In this document: positions 46,105 to 54,379 of the stretch, in pieces | How positions within the stretch are numbered: the first letter of the stretch is position 1 | Layout: every line of letters starts with the position of its first letter | NCBI GenBank assembly: GCA_003388505.1 | Contig: QQVO01000069.1 | Span: 1 to 64,000 of the forward strand | From: Planctomycetota bacterium | Lineage (GTDB): Bacteria; Planctomycetota; Planctomycetia; Planctomycetales; Planctomycetaceae | DNA: 64,000 bases | Direction: 5' to 3' | The notes under the pieces: model-generated | Told to the model about the DNA's origin: nothing | Database searches by the model: none | Seen by the model: only the letters and a program-made list of their open reading frames with translations | Translations under genes and position numbers: made by a program

Positions 46105-46986
46105 ATGTCACCGCCGCCGACATCGGATCAAACCTCACATCTCGGCGCGAGTCGTACGGCTTCGCCGACCACGGATTCCGAGGCTCTTCCCTTCGGCACT
46201 TTTCGCCCGTCGCGGTCGATGGCGCGAGTCCTCGCCGTCACGAGACGGTTGCCGGATCGCACCTGGAGCCGAGCGGTGAGTTCGGTCTGCCGGCGCCTGT
46301 TGGGAGACGTCGGAGACGGTCCGATCGACACCGAGGTCTACTCATTTCGGATGCGGCTGCATCCTGAGGACAATCTCTGCGAGAAGCGGGTGCTGTTTGC
46401 TCCCCAATCGTTCGATCCTGCCGAGCGGAAGTTTCTCGCTGAAACGCTCGATTGCGGATCGACGTTTATCGACGTGGGAGCGAACGCGGGGGTCTACAGC
46501 CTGTTTGTCGCGCAGACGTGCAGCGATCGGGCGCGAGTCGTCGCTGTTGAGCCCGATCCTCGTGTCCGCAGCCGACTCGAATTCAATATTCGCGCCAGCG
46601 ACATCTGCTGCATTGAGGTCGACGGGACGGCGGTCAGCGATCGCTGCGGGACCATCGAGCTTTTCCTGAATCCCGTGAACCGCGGGTGCAACAGCATCGT
46701 TCGTCAATCGGGCGAGTCGATCGTGGTTCAAGCGGTGACACTGCGGCGTTTGCTCGACGCCCACGAGATTGAGCGCCCGGACTGCATCAAGCTCGACATC
46801 GAGGACGCCGAAGAGATCGTACTCCGCCGGTTCTTTGACGAAATCGAGCGGAAGCGATGTCCGGGCGCGTTCATCCTGGAGCAGCATCGAAAGCAGCCGC
46901 TGAGCCCCGCCGTGAATCTTCTGCTCGATCAGGGGTACCGGCTCGTGCGGCAGACCCGCATGAACTTAATTCTGACACTGCGGTAG
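46105..46986 (+). CDS. FkbM family methyltransferase
   Basis: About 293 residues from the ATG at 46105, with GGGGGAAG upstream; a TTG at 46009 would add 32 residues. The N-terminal ~70 residues are Ser/Thr-rich and variable. The SAM-binding core begins CGSTFIDVGANAGVYSLFVAQ, with VVAVEPDPRVRSRLEFNI as motif II. Later VTLRRLLDAHEIERPDCIKLDIEDAEEIVLR matches the FkbM signature. Such enzymes O-methylate sugars and polyketides. Next to sulfotransferases and a transferase, a role in modifying a surface polysaccharide is likely. Confidence 0.87.
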   Translation: MSPPPTSDQTSHLGASRTASPTTDSEALPFGTFRPSRSMARVLAVTRRLPDRTWSRAVSSVCRRLLGDVGDGPIDTEVYSFRMRLHPEDNLCEKRVLFAPQSFDPAERKFLAETLDCGSTFIDVGANAGVYSLFVAQTCSDRARVVAVEPDPRVRSRLEFNIRASDICCIEVDGTAVSDRCGTIELFLNPVNRGCNSIVRQSGESIVVQAVTLRRLLDAHEIERPDCIKLDIEDAEEIVLRRFFDEIERKRCPGAFILEQHRKQPLSPAVNLLLDQGYRLVRQTRMNLILTLR

Positions 46987-46995
46987 ATCGACGCC

Positions 46996-48030
46996 CTACG
47001 CAGCAGCCGGCAGCACGTCCTGAAGTTGCTCGGCGATTTGCGCGAGACTTTCGTTCGCACTGGGGACGGCGCAGGCAGTGAGGGTTCCGGCGTCGAGTCG
47101 GATCATGTCCTCGATCGGGACGCGCTGCATCTGAGAGCGGCTGACGTAATAGTCGAGTAGCTGGTCGAGAGCGAGCGTGGCTCTTGCCCTCTTCGGGCGG
47201 AGTGCGATGACCGGCTTTCCGGTCGCAGCCGCTTCGGTGAGCATCGTTCCACTGTCTTCGGTGCAAAAGATGACCCGGCCGCGTCCGAGGAGTGCGTTGT
47301 AGATTCGACGCGGATCGGTGCGGACGATCTGCAGTTCGTCGACGCATGCTTTCACTTCGGGGCACGACAGGAGTTGTTCGCATGTCCGATCGGTGCGGCG
47401 GGATGTGGTGATCAGCCAGCGGATGTTGAACCGCGCTGCGAGGATCGGCAGGGACTCGGCGAGGGCGGTCCAGTCGCGGCGTGAATACCGGTATCCGCCG
47501 GACCGGCCGCCGACGAGGAGCGTCCAATGCGACGTACCGGTGAACCCGGCGGGTTTTCCGGTCAAATAGTCGGTCTCCGCCTGGTTGAGAATCGCGGGTG
47601 TGATCTCGGTCGGAATCGGAGCATCGATGAAGCGTGGGTCACCCGCGTGTTCACTGTTGTGGACGATGAGCCGGGAGAAGTATGCGTCGCTGATGCCCCG
47701 CGAAAACCCGATGAAGACGTTGGCACACCGGTAGTGCTGCGCCAGCCAGGCGTTGATGAATGCGGTCTTTCCCCCGGAGGAGATAATCAGGTCGGGCCGA
47801 TGCGGCAGTTCCGCCGGCAGCCGGTAGACCATTCTCAGCCAATTCAGGCCGGGGAGTGTGCGATGCTGCTTGAGATAGAACCTGAGCGCGTCGTGGTAGG
47901 CGGCAAATCTCATGCGGACGTCGAGCCGCGAGATTGTCGCCGGCCGCTGTGCTGTCATCGCCTGGGCGACCGCCTCGGACTTCTTGTAGTGGCCGGGCTT
48001 TCCGTCCTTGAGGATCAGCAGGTGGAGCAT
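46996..48030 (-). CDS. ELM1/GtrOC1-family putative glycosyltransferase
   Basis: A 344-residue protein of the family annotated as mitochondrial fission ELM1 in plants and as nucleoside-diphosphate-sugar epimerase-like or GtrOC1 in bacteria. It begins LHLLILKDGKPGHYKKSEAV. PDLIISSGGKTAFINAWLA and WTLLVGGRSGGYRYS are typical. VIFCTEDSGTMLTEAAATGKPV is the donor-binding style motif of GT-B enzymes. A sugar-transfer role in lipopolysaccharide-like surface glycans is inferred. It is convergent with the FkbM gene (9 bp between stops). Confidence 0.75.
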   Translation of the reverse strand: MLHLLILKDGKPGHYKKSEAVAQAMTAQRPATISRLDVRMRFAAYHDALRFYLKQHRTLPGLNWLRMVYRLPAELPHRPDLIISSGGKTAFINAWLAQHYRCANVFIGFSRGISDAYFSRLIVHNSEHAGDPRFIDAPIPTEITPAILNQAETDYLTGKPAGFTGTSHWTLLVGGRSGGYRYSRRDWTALAESLPILAARFNIRWLITTSRRTDRTCEQLLSCPEVKACVDELQIVRTDPRRIYNALLGRGRVIFCTEDSGTMLTEAAATGKPVIALRPKRARATLALDQLLDYYVSRSQMQRVPIEDMIRLDAGTLTACAVPSANESLAQIAEQLQDVLPAAA

Positions 48031-48144
48031 ATCAACGGCTCAGCGGGGAGAGTCGATCGATGATGTGGACCGCGGAGACCGTTCGCGGAGGAGGCCCGCG
48101 GGCTGCAACCAGTGGGCGTTGTGGACCGTCTGACGTTCCGACAA

Positions 48145-48858
48145 TCAGGCGGCGGCCCGGCGGTCCTCGTATTCGTAGCCGAGAAGTTCGATTTCGCTGC
48201 GAAAGTGATCCGCGATGATCTGCTGCTGCCGCTCGTCGAACAGTTCGCTGTAGTGACGTTTGTCTTTGCGGGTGTGGCTCTTGGCTTTGGGGAGCCAGCC
48301 GTCGAATTCGATGCCGACTTGCGCGAGGGCGTGCGCCATGCCGTCGGTCAGTTCCTCGAAGCGTCCGACGTAATCGACGGCGACTTTCCCATCGATGCTG
48401 TAGTACTGGAAGTTGTACTGGGGAAACCGGCCCTGGTATCGCTCGAAGTACTGTTCGAGCGTCATCGGCTTGCGGTCGCGTGTGCAGCGCCAGAAGTAGT
48501 TGGAGACGGTCTTGTCCCAGGGATTGCGGTCGAACGTGAACTTGAAATAGGAGTTCCAGACGTGGGGTTCGATTCGCTCTCTCGCATCAGCGGCCGTCAT
48601 GTGGCCCCAGAACCGCTGCTTTTCGCGACCGCGGACGACGAGCTTGTAGACGTCGTACCAGCCGTAGTTGCGACGATCCTCCAGGTAGTTCTTCGGCTCG
48701 ACGCCGAGCGGCCTGCGAATCGCTTCCTCGTCGGGGCCCATCGGCGTCACGACGTCCTCGGGTCCGTCGCAGTAGCGGGAGAGCGAGATTTCGGTGCTGG
48801 ACGACGCCGTCTTGCGTGTCTTGAGGTAGATGAACTTGTGTTTGTGCGACAGCAGCAT
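48145..48858 (-). CDS. Sulfotransferase family protein 1
   Basis: A 237-residue protein from the ATG at 48858. MLLSHKHKFIYLKTRKTASS is the PAPS 5'-phosphosulfate loop region (Lys-Thr and Ser cluster). FDRNPWDKTVSNYFWRC is the 3'-phosphate-binding motif. It resembles the Sulfotransfer_2 (carbohydrate sulfotransferase) group. It would transfer sulfate from PAPS to a sugar hydroxyl. It starts 24 bp after the stop of the second sulfotransferase gene, in the same operon. Confidence 0.8.
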   Translation of the reverse strand: MLLSHKHKFIYLKTRKTASSSTEISLSRYCDGPEDVVTPMGPDEEAIRRPLGVEPKNYLEDRRNYGWYDVYKLVVRGREKQRFWGHMTAADARERIEPHVWNSYFKFTFDRNPWDKTVSNYFWRCTRDRKPMTLEQYFERYQGRFPQYNFQYYSIDGKVAVDYVGRFEELTDGMAHALAQVGIEFDGWLPKAKSHTRKDKRHYSELFDERQQQIIADHFRSEIELLGYEYEDRRAAA

Positions 48859-48881
48859 GGCAAGTCTCCCCCGCGGGCGAA

Positions 48882-49739
48882 TCAGGCGGCCCGCTTCTGG
48901 ATGTTCTGGAACCTCTCCGGCGCGTGTTTGGCGGAACTCCAGTCGTCGTAGTCGTAGCCGAGCGGATGCTTGAGCCACGCGCGGCAGCGGCGCGAGAAGT
49001 ATTCGCGGTCTTCCGCGCTGAACCACTCAACGGGATCCCGATTGTCCTTGCGGACGAGATCGAGTCGTCGTCCGGGCTCTTCCCGCCGGGACATTTTGTC
49101 TTTCGTGGAGGCCTCTGCGGCGCAGCGGAAGATGTCCGGATCGCTCACCGGCAAGCCGAGGAATTTCCAGGCGCGCTGCAGTTCCCCGGCGGCGTCTCGC
49201 GAGAGTGATTCGTAATGCACAACATGGACGTTGCCGGGCAGAACCTGCGAAACGCGTCCCCAGGCGTTGAAAAAACTGATGCGGCGGATGAGATCCCATT
49301 TGTTGGGATTCGCGAAGAACCGTTGCTCCCGGAGATACTCTGAGAAGGTCATCTGGAAGTCGTGTTTGCGCTTCTCGTAGCGGGAGACCATAGCGGCCCG
49401 CATGTCGCGGACGAGGACCAGGTATCTGGGATAGCGGAGCAGATTGCGGAACGGCGCTGCGTGCACAATCGGTGAGGGCGCGTGGTGCGTCCAGACAAGC
49501 TGGGGGATGTCGGGCCGGGGTTTGATGTCCCGCGGATGCCCGATGAGCACGCGGTCGTCGATGTGCTGCGGACGTTCCACGCCGTATTGCAGGCAGATCG
49601 CCTCGGCCAGCAGATGGTTCAGCCAGTGGCTGCCGGACTGCTGCCCGGTGACCACGTGGCAATCGACGTCGCGGTGCCGGAACAACGTCCAGCGAAACAG
49701 ATCGTCCCGCAAGAAGCGGGCGGCGTAGCGGAATTCCAT
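48882..49739 (-). CDS. Sulfotransferase family protein 2
   Basis: A 285-residue protein. DCHVVTGQQSGSHWLNHLLA is the PAPS phosphosulfate-binding region. YLVLVRDMRAAMVSRYEKRKH is the 3'-phosphate-binding strand. VVHYESLSRDAAGELQRAWKF and FLGLPVSD are the common C-terminal sulfotransferase motifs. It does not look like a recent duplicate of the neighbouring sulfotransferase, so two acceptor positions or substrates are likely. It lies between the 2OG-oxygenase-like gene and sulfotransferase 1 on the same strand. Confidence 0.82.
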   Translation of the reverse strand: MEFRYAARFLRDDLFRWTLFRHRDVDCHVVTGQQSGSHWLNHLLAEAICLQYGVERPQHIDDRVLIGHPRDIKPRPDIPQLVWTHHAPSPIVHAAPFRNLLRYPRYLVLVRDMRAAMVSRYEKRKHDFQMTFSEYLREQRFFANPNKWDLIRRISFFNAWGRVSQVLPGNVHVVHYESLSRDAAGELQRAWKFLGLPVSDPDIFRCAAEASTKDKMSRREEPGRRLDLVRKDNRDPVEWFSAEDREYFSRRCRAWLKHPLGYDYDDWSSAKHAPERFQNIQKRAA

Positions 49740-49753
49740 TTCCGTCTTTCCGG

Positions 49754-49790
49754 CTCGTGTCCTGTCAAGGCTTGGGGTTCATCTCGGCGG
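49754..49790 (-). repeat. Degraded copy of repeat family 2
   Basis: The reverse complement reads aagccttgacaggacacgag, close to aagccctgacagggcacgag in copy 3. It sits in the 59-bp gap between two operon genes. Confidence 0.35.
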
Positions 49791-49798
49791 GGATGACG

Positions 49799-50584
49799 CT
49801 AATAAGCCGCGTCAGTGGCGTTGGCCATGTAGCGATTCAGCAGGGTGTTCCTGACGCCGATCCCCGAGGGGACGAGTTCCACGCCGTGCCAGCTCCGTTT
49901 GCCGGGGCGATTGTTCACGACGAAGGCGTAGGCGCTGTTCGGACGGTAGGGGAACCGTTTGACCTCTTGGAATTTGCCGCGTCCGAGCATCCGCTCCCAC
50001 GTGGCCCGCTGACGGTACAGGGAGGTGCCGAGTTGCTCCTGCCCGTCGTTCTCCGGGAAGTAGAACTGCATGGTGACGATCGTTTCCAGACCGTCGGGGT
50101 GCGGTTTGATGCGGTATTGGTCGGTATCTCGGAGCAGGACGAGCCTGGGGTGGGACTCGATGCCGTCGACTTCGCTTTCGGCGATGTCGAACCGGAATGC
50201 AAGATCCTTCGCGACGCGTCGGAAGACCGCCTTCTTGAGCGCTTCGGAGGTCAACAGCGAGGAGACCGTACGCCACAAGCCGCGTCGCTCTTCATCGATT
50301 CTTGAGACGGCCTCGTCCGTGACAAACAAACGGTCACGAGTGCTCGTTCCGTCGGGACGTTTCCAGACCTTGATGTTTTGCGGGCTGTAAAGCCCGACGT
50401 CCGGAAACGAGGAGCGAATCTGGTCGTAGAAGTCCTGCGGAAAGACGTTTTCGATGTAGACGTGCGAATAGGGTTCGTCACACGCCTGAGCGGCGTTGAC
50501 GGCGCTGACCATGTGCGTCAGCACGAGATTCTCCAGTCCCGGAGTTTCTCCTGCGGCGTATCGCCGCGCGGCAGAAGCAGTCAT
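49799..50584 (-). CDS. 2-oxoglutarate/Fe(II) oxygenase-like protein
   Basis: A 261-residue protein with a jelly-roll oxygenase pattern. The putative iron ligands are His162 and Asp164 in RIKPHPDG, and His233 in KRSWHGVE. Arg245 (GIGVRNTLL) is placed to bind 2-oxoglutarate. MQFYFPEND and SAYAFVVNNRP are the surrounding strands. It may hydroxylate a sugar, lipid or protein in the surface-glycan pathway encoded by the adjacent sulfotransferase genes. It is the first gene of that minus-strand run. The call rests on motif spacing. Confidence 0.72.
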   Translation of the reverse strand: MTASAARRYAAGETPGLENLVLTHMVSAVNAAQACDEPYSHVYIENVFPQDFYDQIRSSFPDVGLYSPQNIKVWKRPDGTSTRDRLFVTDEAVSRIDEERRGLWRTVSSLLTSEALKKAVFRRVAKDLAFRFDIAESEVDGIESHPRLVLLRDTDQYRIKPHPDGLETIVTMQFYFPENDGQEQLGTSLYRQRATWERMLGRGKFQEVKRFPYRPNSAYAFVVNNRPGKRSWHGVELVPSGIGVRNTLLNRYMANATDAAY

Positions 50585-50595
50585 CCTTGATGCTC

Positions 50596-50645
50596 CTCGT
50601 GCCCTGTCAGGGCTTCGTTTTCAGGTTGGCAGGACTGAAATTCCG
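50596..50645 (-). repeat. Intergenic repeat family 2, copy 3
   Basis: Minus-strand copy with the core GCCCTGACAGGGC (50613 to 50601), preceded by cctgccaacctgaaaacgaa. The 50585-51032 interval holds this copy and a family 1 copy, and no gene was recognised in it. Confidence 0.6.
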
Positions 50646-50896
50646 AACGAAATACTGCGGGATTTGTGCTTCCGAGCGAACTGCTCAACCCGAAGATTTC
50701 CGATTGCCAAACCACTCGTAGCGATCAGAGGCCGATTGGCGAATGGCAGGTGGCTGTTGCAATAAGTTCTGTTGCTCCCGGCTGTTCCGGAAACGGCGGG
50801 GTTATACGGCAATGCGGGGGAACGGGTCAATTCGACTTCATTTTCGTGGGACTTCACCCTGTGGGGGCCTGAAGTGCGATTTGGAGATTCGGCCCG

Positions 50897-51000
50897 TATA
50901 GCGATTCGCAAATCAGTGTTGGCGATCTGTCTCGCGGATTGTCGTCCTCGACCGTCCAAACACCGCTCGACACGGACAGATGGTAGAGCAACTTGATCTA
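50897..51000 (+). repeat. 104-bp intergenic repeat family 1, copy 3
   Basis: Aligned without gaps to 28559-28662 and 45749-45852. The right end is TAGAGCAACTTGATCTA (50984-51000), the same palindrome with one mismatched pair. Confidence 0.8.
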
Positions 51001-51032
51001 CCGCAGCGCGCGTCGCGCCCTCGGCACCGCGT

Positions 51033-51794
51033 CTAACGCGACAACCAGCCGCCGTCGATGGGGATGATGCTGCCGTGCATGTAGCGGGAGGCGTCGCTGG
51101 CGAGAAACACACACAAGCCCGCCAGTTCATCCGGCTGCGCCCACCGCCCGCACGGGATGCGATCCATGATTTGCGGTCCCCGCACAGGATCGTCTTTCAG
51201 CACGCCCGACAACTCCGTTTCGAAATAACCCGGACAGATACAGTTCACATTTACCCCTTTGGGCGACCAGGCGACCGCGAGAGACTTGGTGAGTCCGGCG
51301 ATTCCATGTTTCGCAGCGGCATACGCCGGGATGTTCATCCCGCCTTCGAACGACATCAGGGAGCCGATGTTGATGATCTTCCCGTACTGCCGGGGGAACA
51401 TGTGCCGGACCGCCTGTCGGGCGAGATCGAAGGCGGCGTTCAGGTGGATTTCGAGCAGCCGCATGTAATCGTCGAGCGGATACTCTTCCGGCGGAAACCG
51501 GCCGGTGTTCCCGGCGTTGTTAACCAGTATGTCGATCGACGGCGTCTCTTCCGCGATTCGGTCGATGAGCCCGGCCCGCTGTTCCGGTTCCGCCAAATCG
51601 CACTGAACGTCCCAGAAGTCTCGGCCGCATGACTCGACGAGCCGCCGCGTCTCATCCGACTTCGCTGACCGGGTGACCGAAACGACGTCGGCCCCCGCTT
51701 GTGCGAGTCCATACGCCATCGCCTGTCCCAAGCCGCGTCCGCCACCAGTGACGATGGCGACTCGTCCGTCGAGTTTGAACAGGTCCAGTATCAC
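51033..51794 (-). CDS. SDR-family oxidoreductase, KduD-like
   Basis: A 253-residue short-chain dehydrogenase with a GTG start (GGGAG upstream). FKLDGRVAIVTGGGRGLGQA is the cofactor-binding start, DILVNNAGNTG the structural NNAG motif, GKIINIGSLMSFEGG carries the catalytic Ser, and YAAAK the Tyr-Lys pair. NVNCICPGYFETEL is typical of sugar-acid dehydrogenases. The overall pattern resembles 2-deoxy-D-gluconate 3-dehydrogenase/KduD, which acts on unsaturated uronate breakdown products. No uronate-pathway gene is next to it, so the substrate is uncertain. Confidence 0.82.
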   Translation of the reverse strand: MILDLFKLDGRVAIVTGGGRGLGQAMAYGLAQAGADVVSVTRSAKSDETRRLVESCGRDFWDVQCDLAEPEQRAGLIDRIAEETPSIDILVNNAGNTGRFPPEEYPLDDYMRLLEIHLNAAFDLARQAVRHMFPRQYGKIINIGSLMSFEGGMNIPAYAAAKHGIAGLTKSLAVAWSPKGVNVNCICPGYFETELSGVLKDDPVRGPQIMDRIPCGRWAQPDELAGLCVFLASDASRYMHGSIIPIDGGWLSR

Positions 51795-52125
51795 GTGCTT
51801 CTCCCGTTGAGGAATTCAGAGTGACAGTGTACCGCTCAAGCCGCCGGCCGCGAGCGTGGGGCGTTTGGACAAGTCGGCGCTGATCGGGTCTTGATCGGAA
51901 TTCGCCACTACTCATGTGCGCGCAAAATGAGCACAAAGATGAACTGTGCGTGACATCTATGCACTCGGCCGGAACGTTGGCCTCGGTTTACGGCGAGATT
52001 GACGGTCAGTCGGTGGGATTCGCGTTCAATTCTGCCTGATTTGTTCCATTTCAAGTGCCAGCAGCCTATACTCGCTGCAATCCGGGGCGGTGTCTTTTTG
52101 TTGAGCGTAAGATTTGTCTGACACG
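51795..52125. other. Divergent intergenic region
   Basis: About 330 bp between the SDR and the sigma-54 activator. A TATACT at 52067-52072 could be a -10 box for the activator gene. No repeat or gene was seen. Confidence 0.4.
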
Positions 52126-53178
52126 ATGGTTACGGATTTCTCGGCGACAGACGCTCCGGCGCTGAACGGCATGATCGGCGCCTCGTCCGCGATGCGCGAA
52201 GTCTTCGACATGACTTGCCGCGTCGCCAACAGCACGGCGACAGTGCTGTTGCAGGGGGAAACCGGTACGGGCAAAGAGCTGGTGGCCCGGGCGGTCCACG
52301 AGTTGAGCCCCCGCCGGACGGGCCCGTTCATTCGCGTCAATTGCGGTGCGCTCAGCGAAACGCTGCTGGAAAGCGAGTTGTTCGGTCATGTCAAAGGGGC
52401 GTTCACGAGCGCCGTTGAGAACCGGACCGGACGTTTTGAGGCGGCCCACGGGGGGTCGATCTTCCTCGATGAGATCAACTCGCTGAGCTACACCCTGCAA
52501 GTCAAGCTGCTGCGGGTGCTGCAAGAGCATGAGTTTGAGCGGGTCGGCGATACGCGGACGATCAACGTCGACTGTCGGGTGATCGCGGCGACGAATCGCG
52601 ATCTGGCCGAACTGGCGGATGAAGGGAAATTCCGGGAGGATCTCTACTACCGGCTGAATGTGGTGCCGATCTATCTGCCGCCCCTGCGGAGTCACCCGGA
52701 GGACATCCCGGCGCTGGTCGAGCATTTCCTGAGGAAGTATGCGGAGGAAAACGGCAGAACCGTGACCGGTGCATCGCAGGAGGCGATCGGGTTCCTCAAG
52801 GCGTACTCCTGGCCGGGGAACGTCCGCGAGCTTGAGAATTACGTGGAGCGGGCGGTTGTCCTGGCGACGGGCGATTCGATCGGAGCCGACCTGCTGCCGC
52901 CGCACGTCCGCGGCGAGGCTCCGATTCGCGTGGGGCGCGCCGGCAAGGACGATCTGGAATCACTCTGCAGCGACCTCGTCGGCCGGGAACTGCGCGAGTC
53001 GGCCTCGGACGGCAACGCTTACGCCCGCGTGATGGGACTTGTCGAGCGGGAGTTGATCCTGCAAGTGCTGCGGATGTGCCAGGGGACGCAGACGAAAACG
53101 GCGTCGCGTCTCGGAATCAACCGCAACACGCTGCACAAGAAGATCGAAGAGCACGGCCTGCAGAAGGACGCGCGGTAG
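52126..53178 (+). CDS. Sigma-54 interacting transcriptional activator without sensor domain
   Basis: A 350-residue AAA+ enhancer-binding protein; a TTG four codons earlier is an alternative start. Walker A is GETGTGKE (44-51), and the sigma-54 contact loop reads GAFTSA (91-96) instead of GAFTGA. Walker B is GGSIFLDEI, and the sensor and arginine-finger region is ATNRDL/FREDLYYRL. PGNVRELENYVERAVVL closes the AAA+ domain. The C-terminus has a Fis-type HTH (TKTASRLGINRNTLHKK). There is no N-terminal receiver, GAF or PAS domain, so regulation must be by level or by a partner protein. It could act on the amt operon promoter, which is speculation. Confidence 0.9.
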   Translation: MVTDFSATDAPALNGMIGASSAMREVFDMTCRVANSTATVLLQGETGTGKELVARAVHELSPRRTGPFIRVNCGALSETLLESELFGHVKGAFTSAVENRTGRFEAAHGGSIFLDEINSLSYTLQVKLLRVLQEHEFERVGDTRTINVDCRVIAATNRDLAELADEGKFREDLYYRLNVVPIYLPPLRSHPEDIPALVEHFLRKYAEENGRTVTGASQEAIGFLKAYSWPGNVRELENYVERAVVLATGDSIGADLLPPHVRGEAPIRVGRAGKDDLESLCSDLVGRELRESASDGNAYARVMGLVERELILQVLRMCQGTQTKTASRLGINRNTLHKKIEEHGLQKDAR

Positions 53179-53505
53179 TCGCTGGGACAATTCGATCGTA
53201 GCCAACTCGTTCCGCGAGTCGGATCTCCATGACGAGGAACTTGCTGCACGCGAAATTCGCGCACCGCGCGAAGATTCTTACCGTGGGTAGCACGGAGAGA
53301 ACGGACCCGTGAACCGGGTTTGCGGCCGACAAACGACGGTTCTCCGCCGGGTCTGCGGGTCACTTTCCTTTGGGCCGACGATATAATGCAGTTGGAGCGG
53401 TAGGTTCGCCACCCGGGCGCGCCTCGGGGCGGCGAAAGCCGGTCAGGCTGCGGAAAGCGGCGGCGCCGCTGCACAGCCACTCGCCCGTGTCGACTGAAAC
53501 CCGCC
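53179..53505. other. Intergenic region before the ccsA-like gene
   Basis: About 330 bp. The minus-strand and plus-strand frames here lack protein character. No clear hairpin or repeat was seen. Confidence 0.4.
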
Positions 53506-54342
53506 GTGAGACTGGAAAACGTCACACTCTTCTGTTTCTTCGCGAGCTACCTCGTGGCGCTGGGCTTCGAGGCGGTTCCGCTATTGAAGAAGCTGAAGTG
53601 GAGTCATTGGGCGGCGTTGTTCTCGGCGGCCGCCGGCCTGGTCGCGCAAACGGCCTATCTGATGGCTCGCAGCCGCGACACGGCGTTGCCCCCCCTGCTC
53701 AATTCCACGCACGACTGGTTGCTGGTGCTGGCATGGCTGATTGTGCTGTTGTACCTGGTGGTCGAACTGGCTGATCGGCGGATTGCCCTGGGGTTGTTCG
53801 TCCTGCCGCTGGTTCTGGCGCTGGTCGGCGCCTCGCGACTGGTGAGCGACGTTCACAATCCGAGTTTGGGGGAATCTCGCAACCTGGGAATGTTTCACGC
53901 CGCCATGCTGGTCCTGGGAATGGCGGGCGTATTCATCGGGTTCGTGATGAGCCTGATGTACCTCGTGCAACACCGCCGGCTGAAAAGCAAACGGGGCGAA
54001 CTCCCCGGCTTGCACATGCTGAGCCTGGAGACGCTGGGGCGGGTGAACTGGTGGGCCGTCGTGTTGTCGGTGCCGCTCCTGACAGCCGGGATGGCGACCG
54101 GCGTCTGGCTCACCTTTCTGCCGCACGAATCGACCGGAGCGATCGAACTCAGGCGATTCGAGTTCCTCATCAGCGGCCTGTTGTGGCTGACGATGGTGGC
54201 GCTGTTTTTCTGGCTGCTGACGTCCCGGCGGCCGGGGGGACGAGTTGTTGCGTGGCGGACGATGTGGGCCTGCGGATTTATGCTGGTCACGCTCGTCTTG
54301 TTGCAGGTGTTGAGCGGAGGGGGAATCCACGGAACCGGCTGA
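53506..54342 (+). CDS. CcsA/HemX-like cytochrome c assembly membrane protein
   Basis: A 278-residue protein with about eight membrane spans. The order and spacing resemble HemX/CcsA-type proteins: FCFFASYLVALGFEAVPLLKK at the start, then STHDWLLVLAWLIVLLYLVVE and MFHAAMLVLGMAGVFIGFVM. LSLETLGRVNWWAVVLSVPLL and TGVWLTFLPHE follow. The WWD haem-handling motif of full CcsA is not obvious. It lies 37 bp upstream of hemA on the same strand, the hemX-hemA order known in several bacteria. The probable role is in haem delivery or in control of HemA level. Confidence 0.78.
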   Translation: MRLENVTLFCFFASYLVALGFEAVPLLKKLKWSHWAALFSAAAGLVAQTAYLMARSRDTALPPLLNSTHDWLLVLAWLIVLLYLVVELADRRIALGLFVLPLVLALVGASRLVSDVHNPSLGESRNLGMFHAAMLVLGMAGVFIGFVMSLMYLVQHRRLKSKRGELPGLHMLSLETLGRVNWWAVVLSVPLLTAGMATGVWLTFLPHESTGAIELRRFEFLISGLLWLTMVALFFWLLTSRRPGGRVVAWRTMWACGFMLVTLVLLQVLSGGGIHGTG

Positions 54343-54379
54343 GTGCGGCCGCGGGGCCGCCGGCCGTGCCGGAACATCC

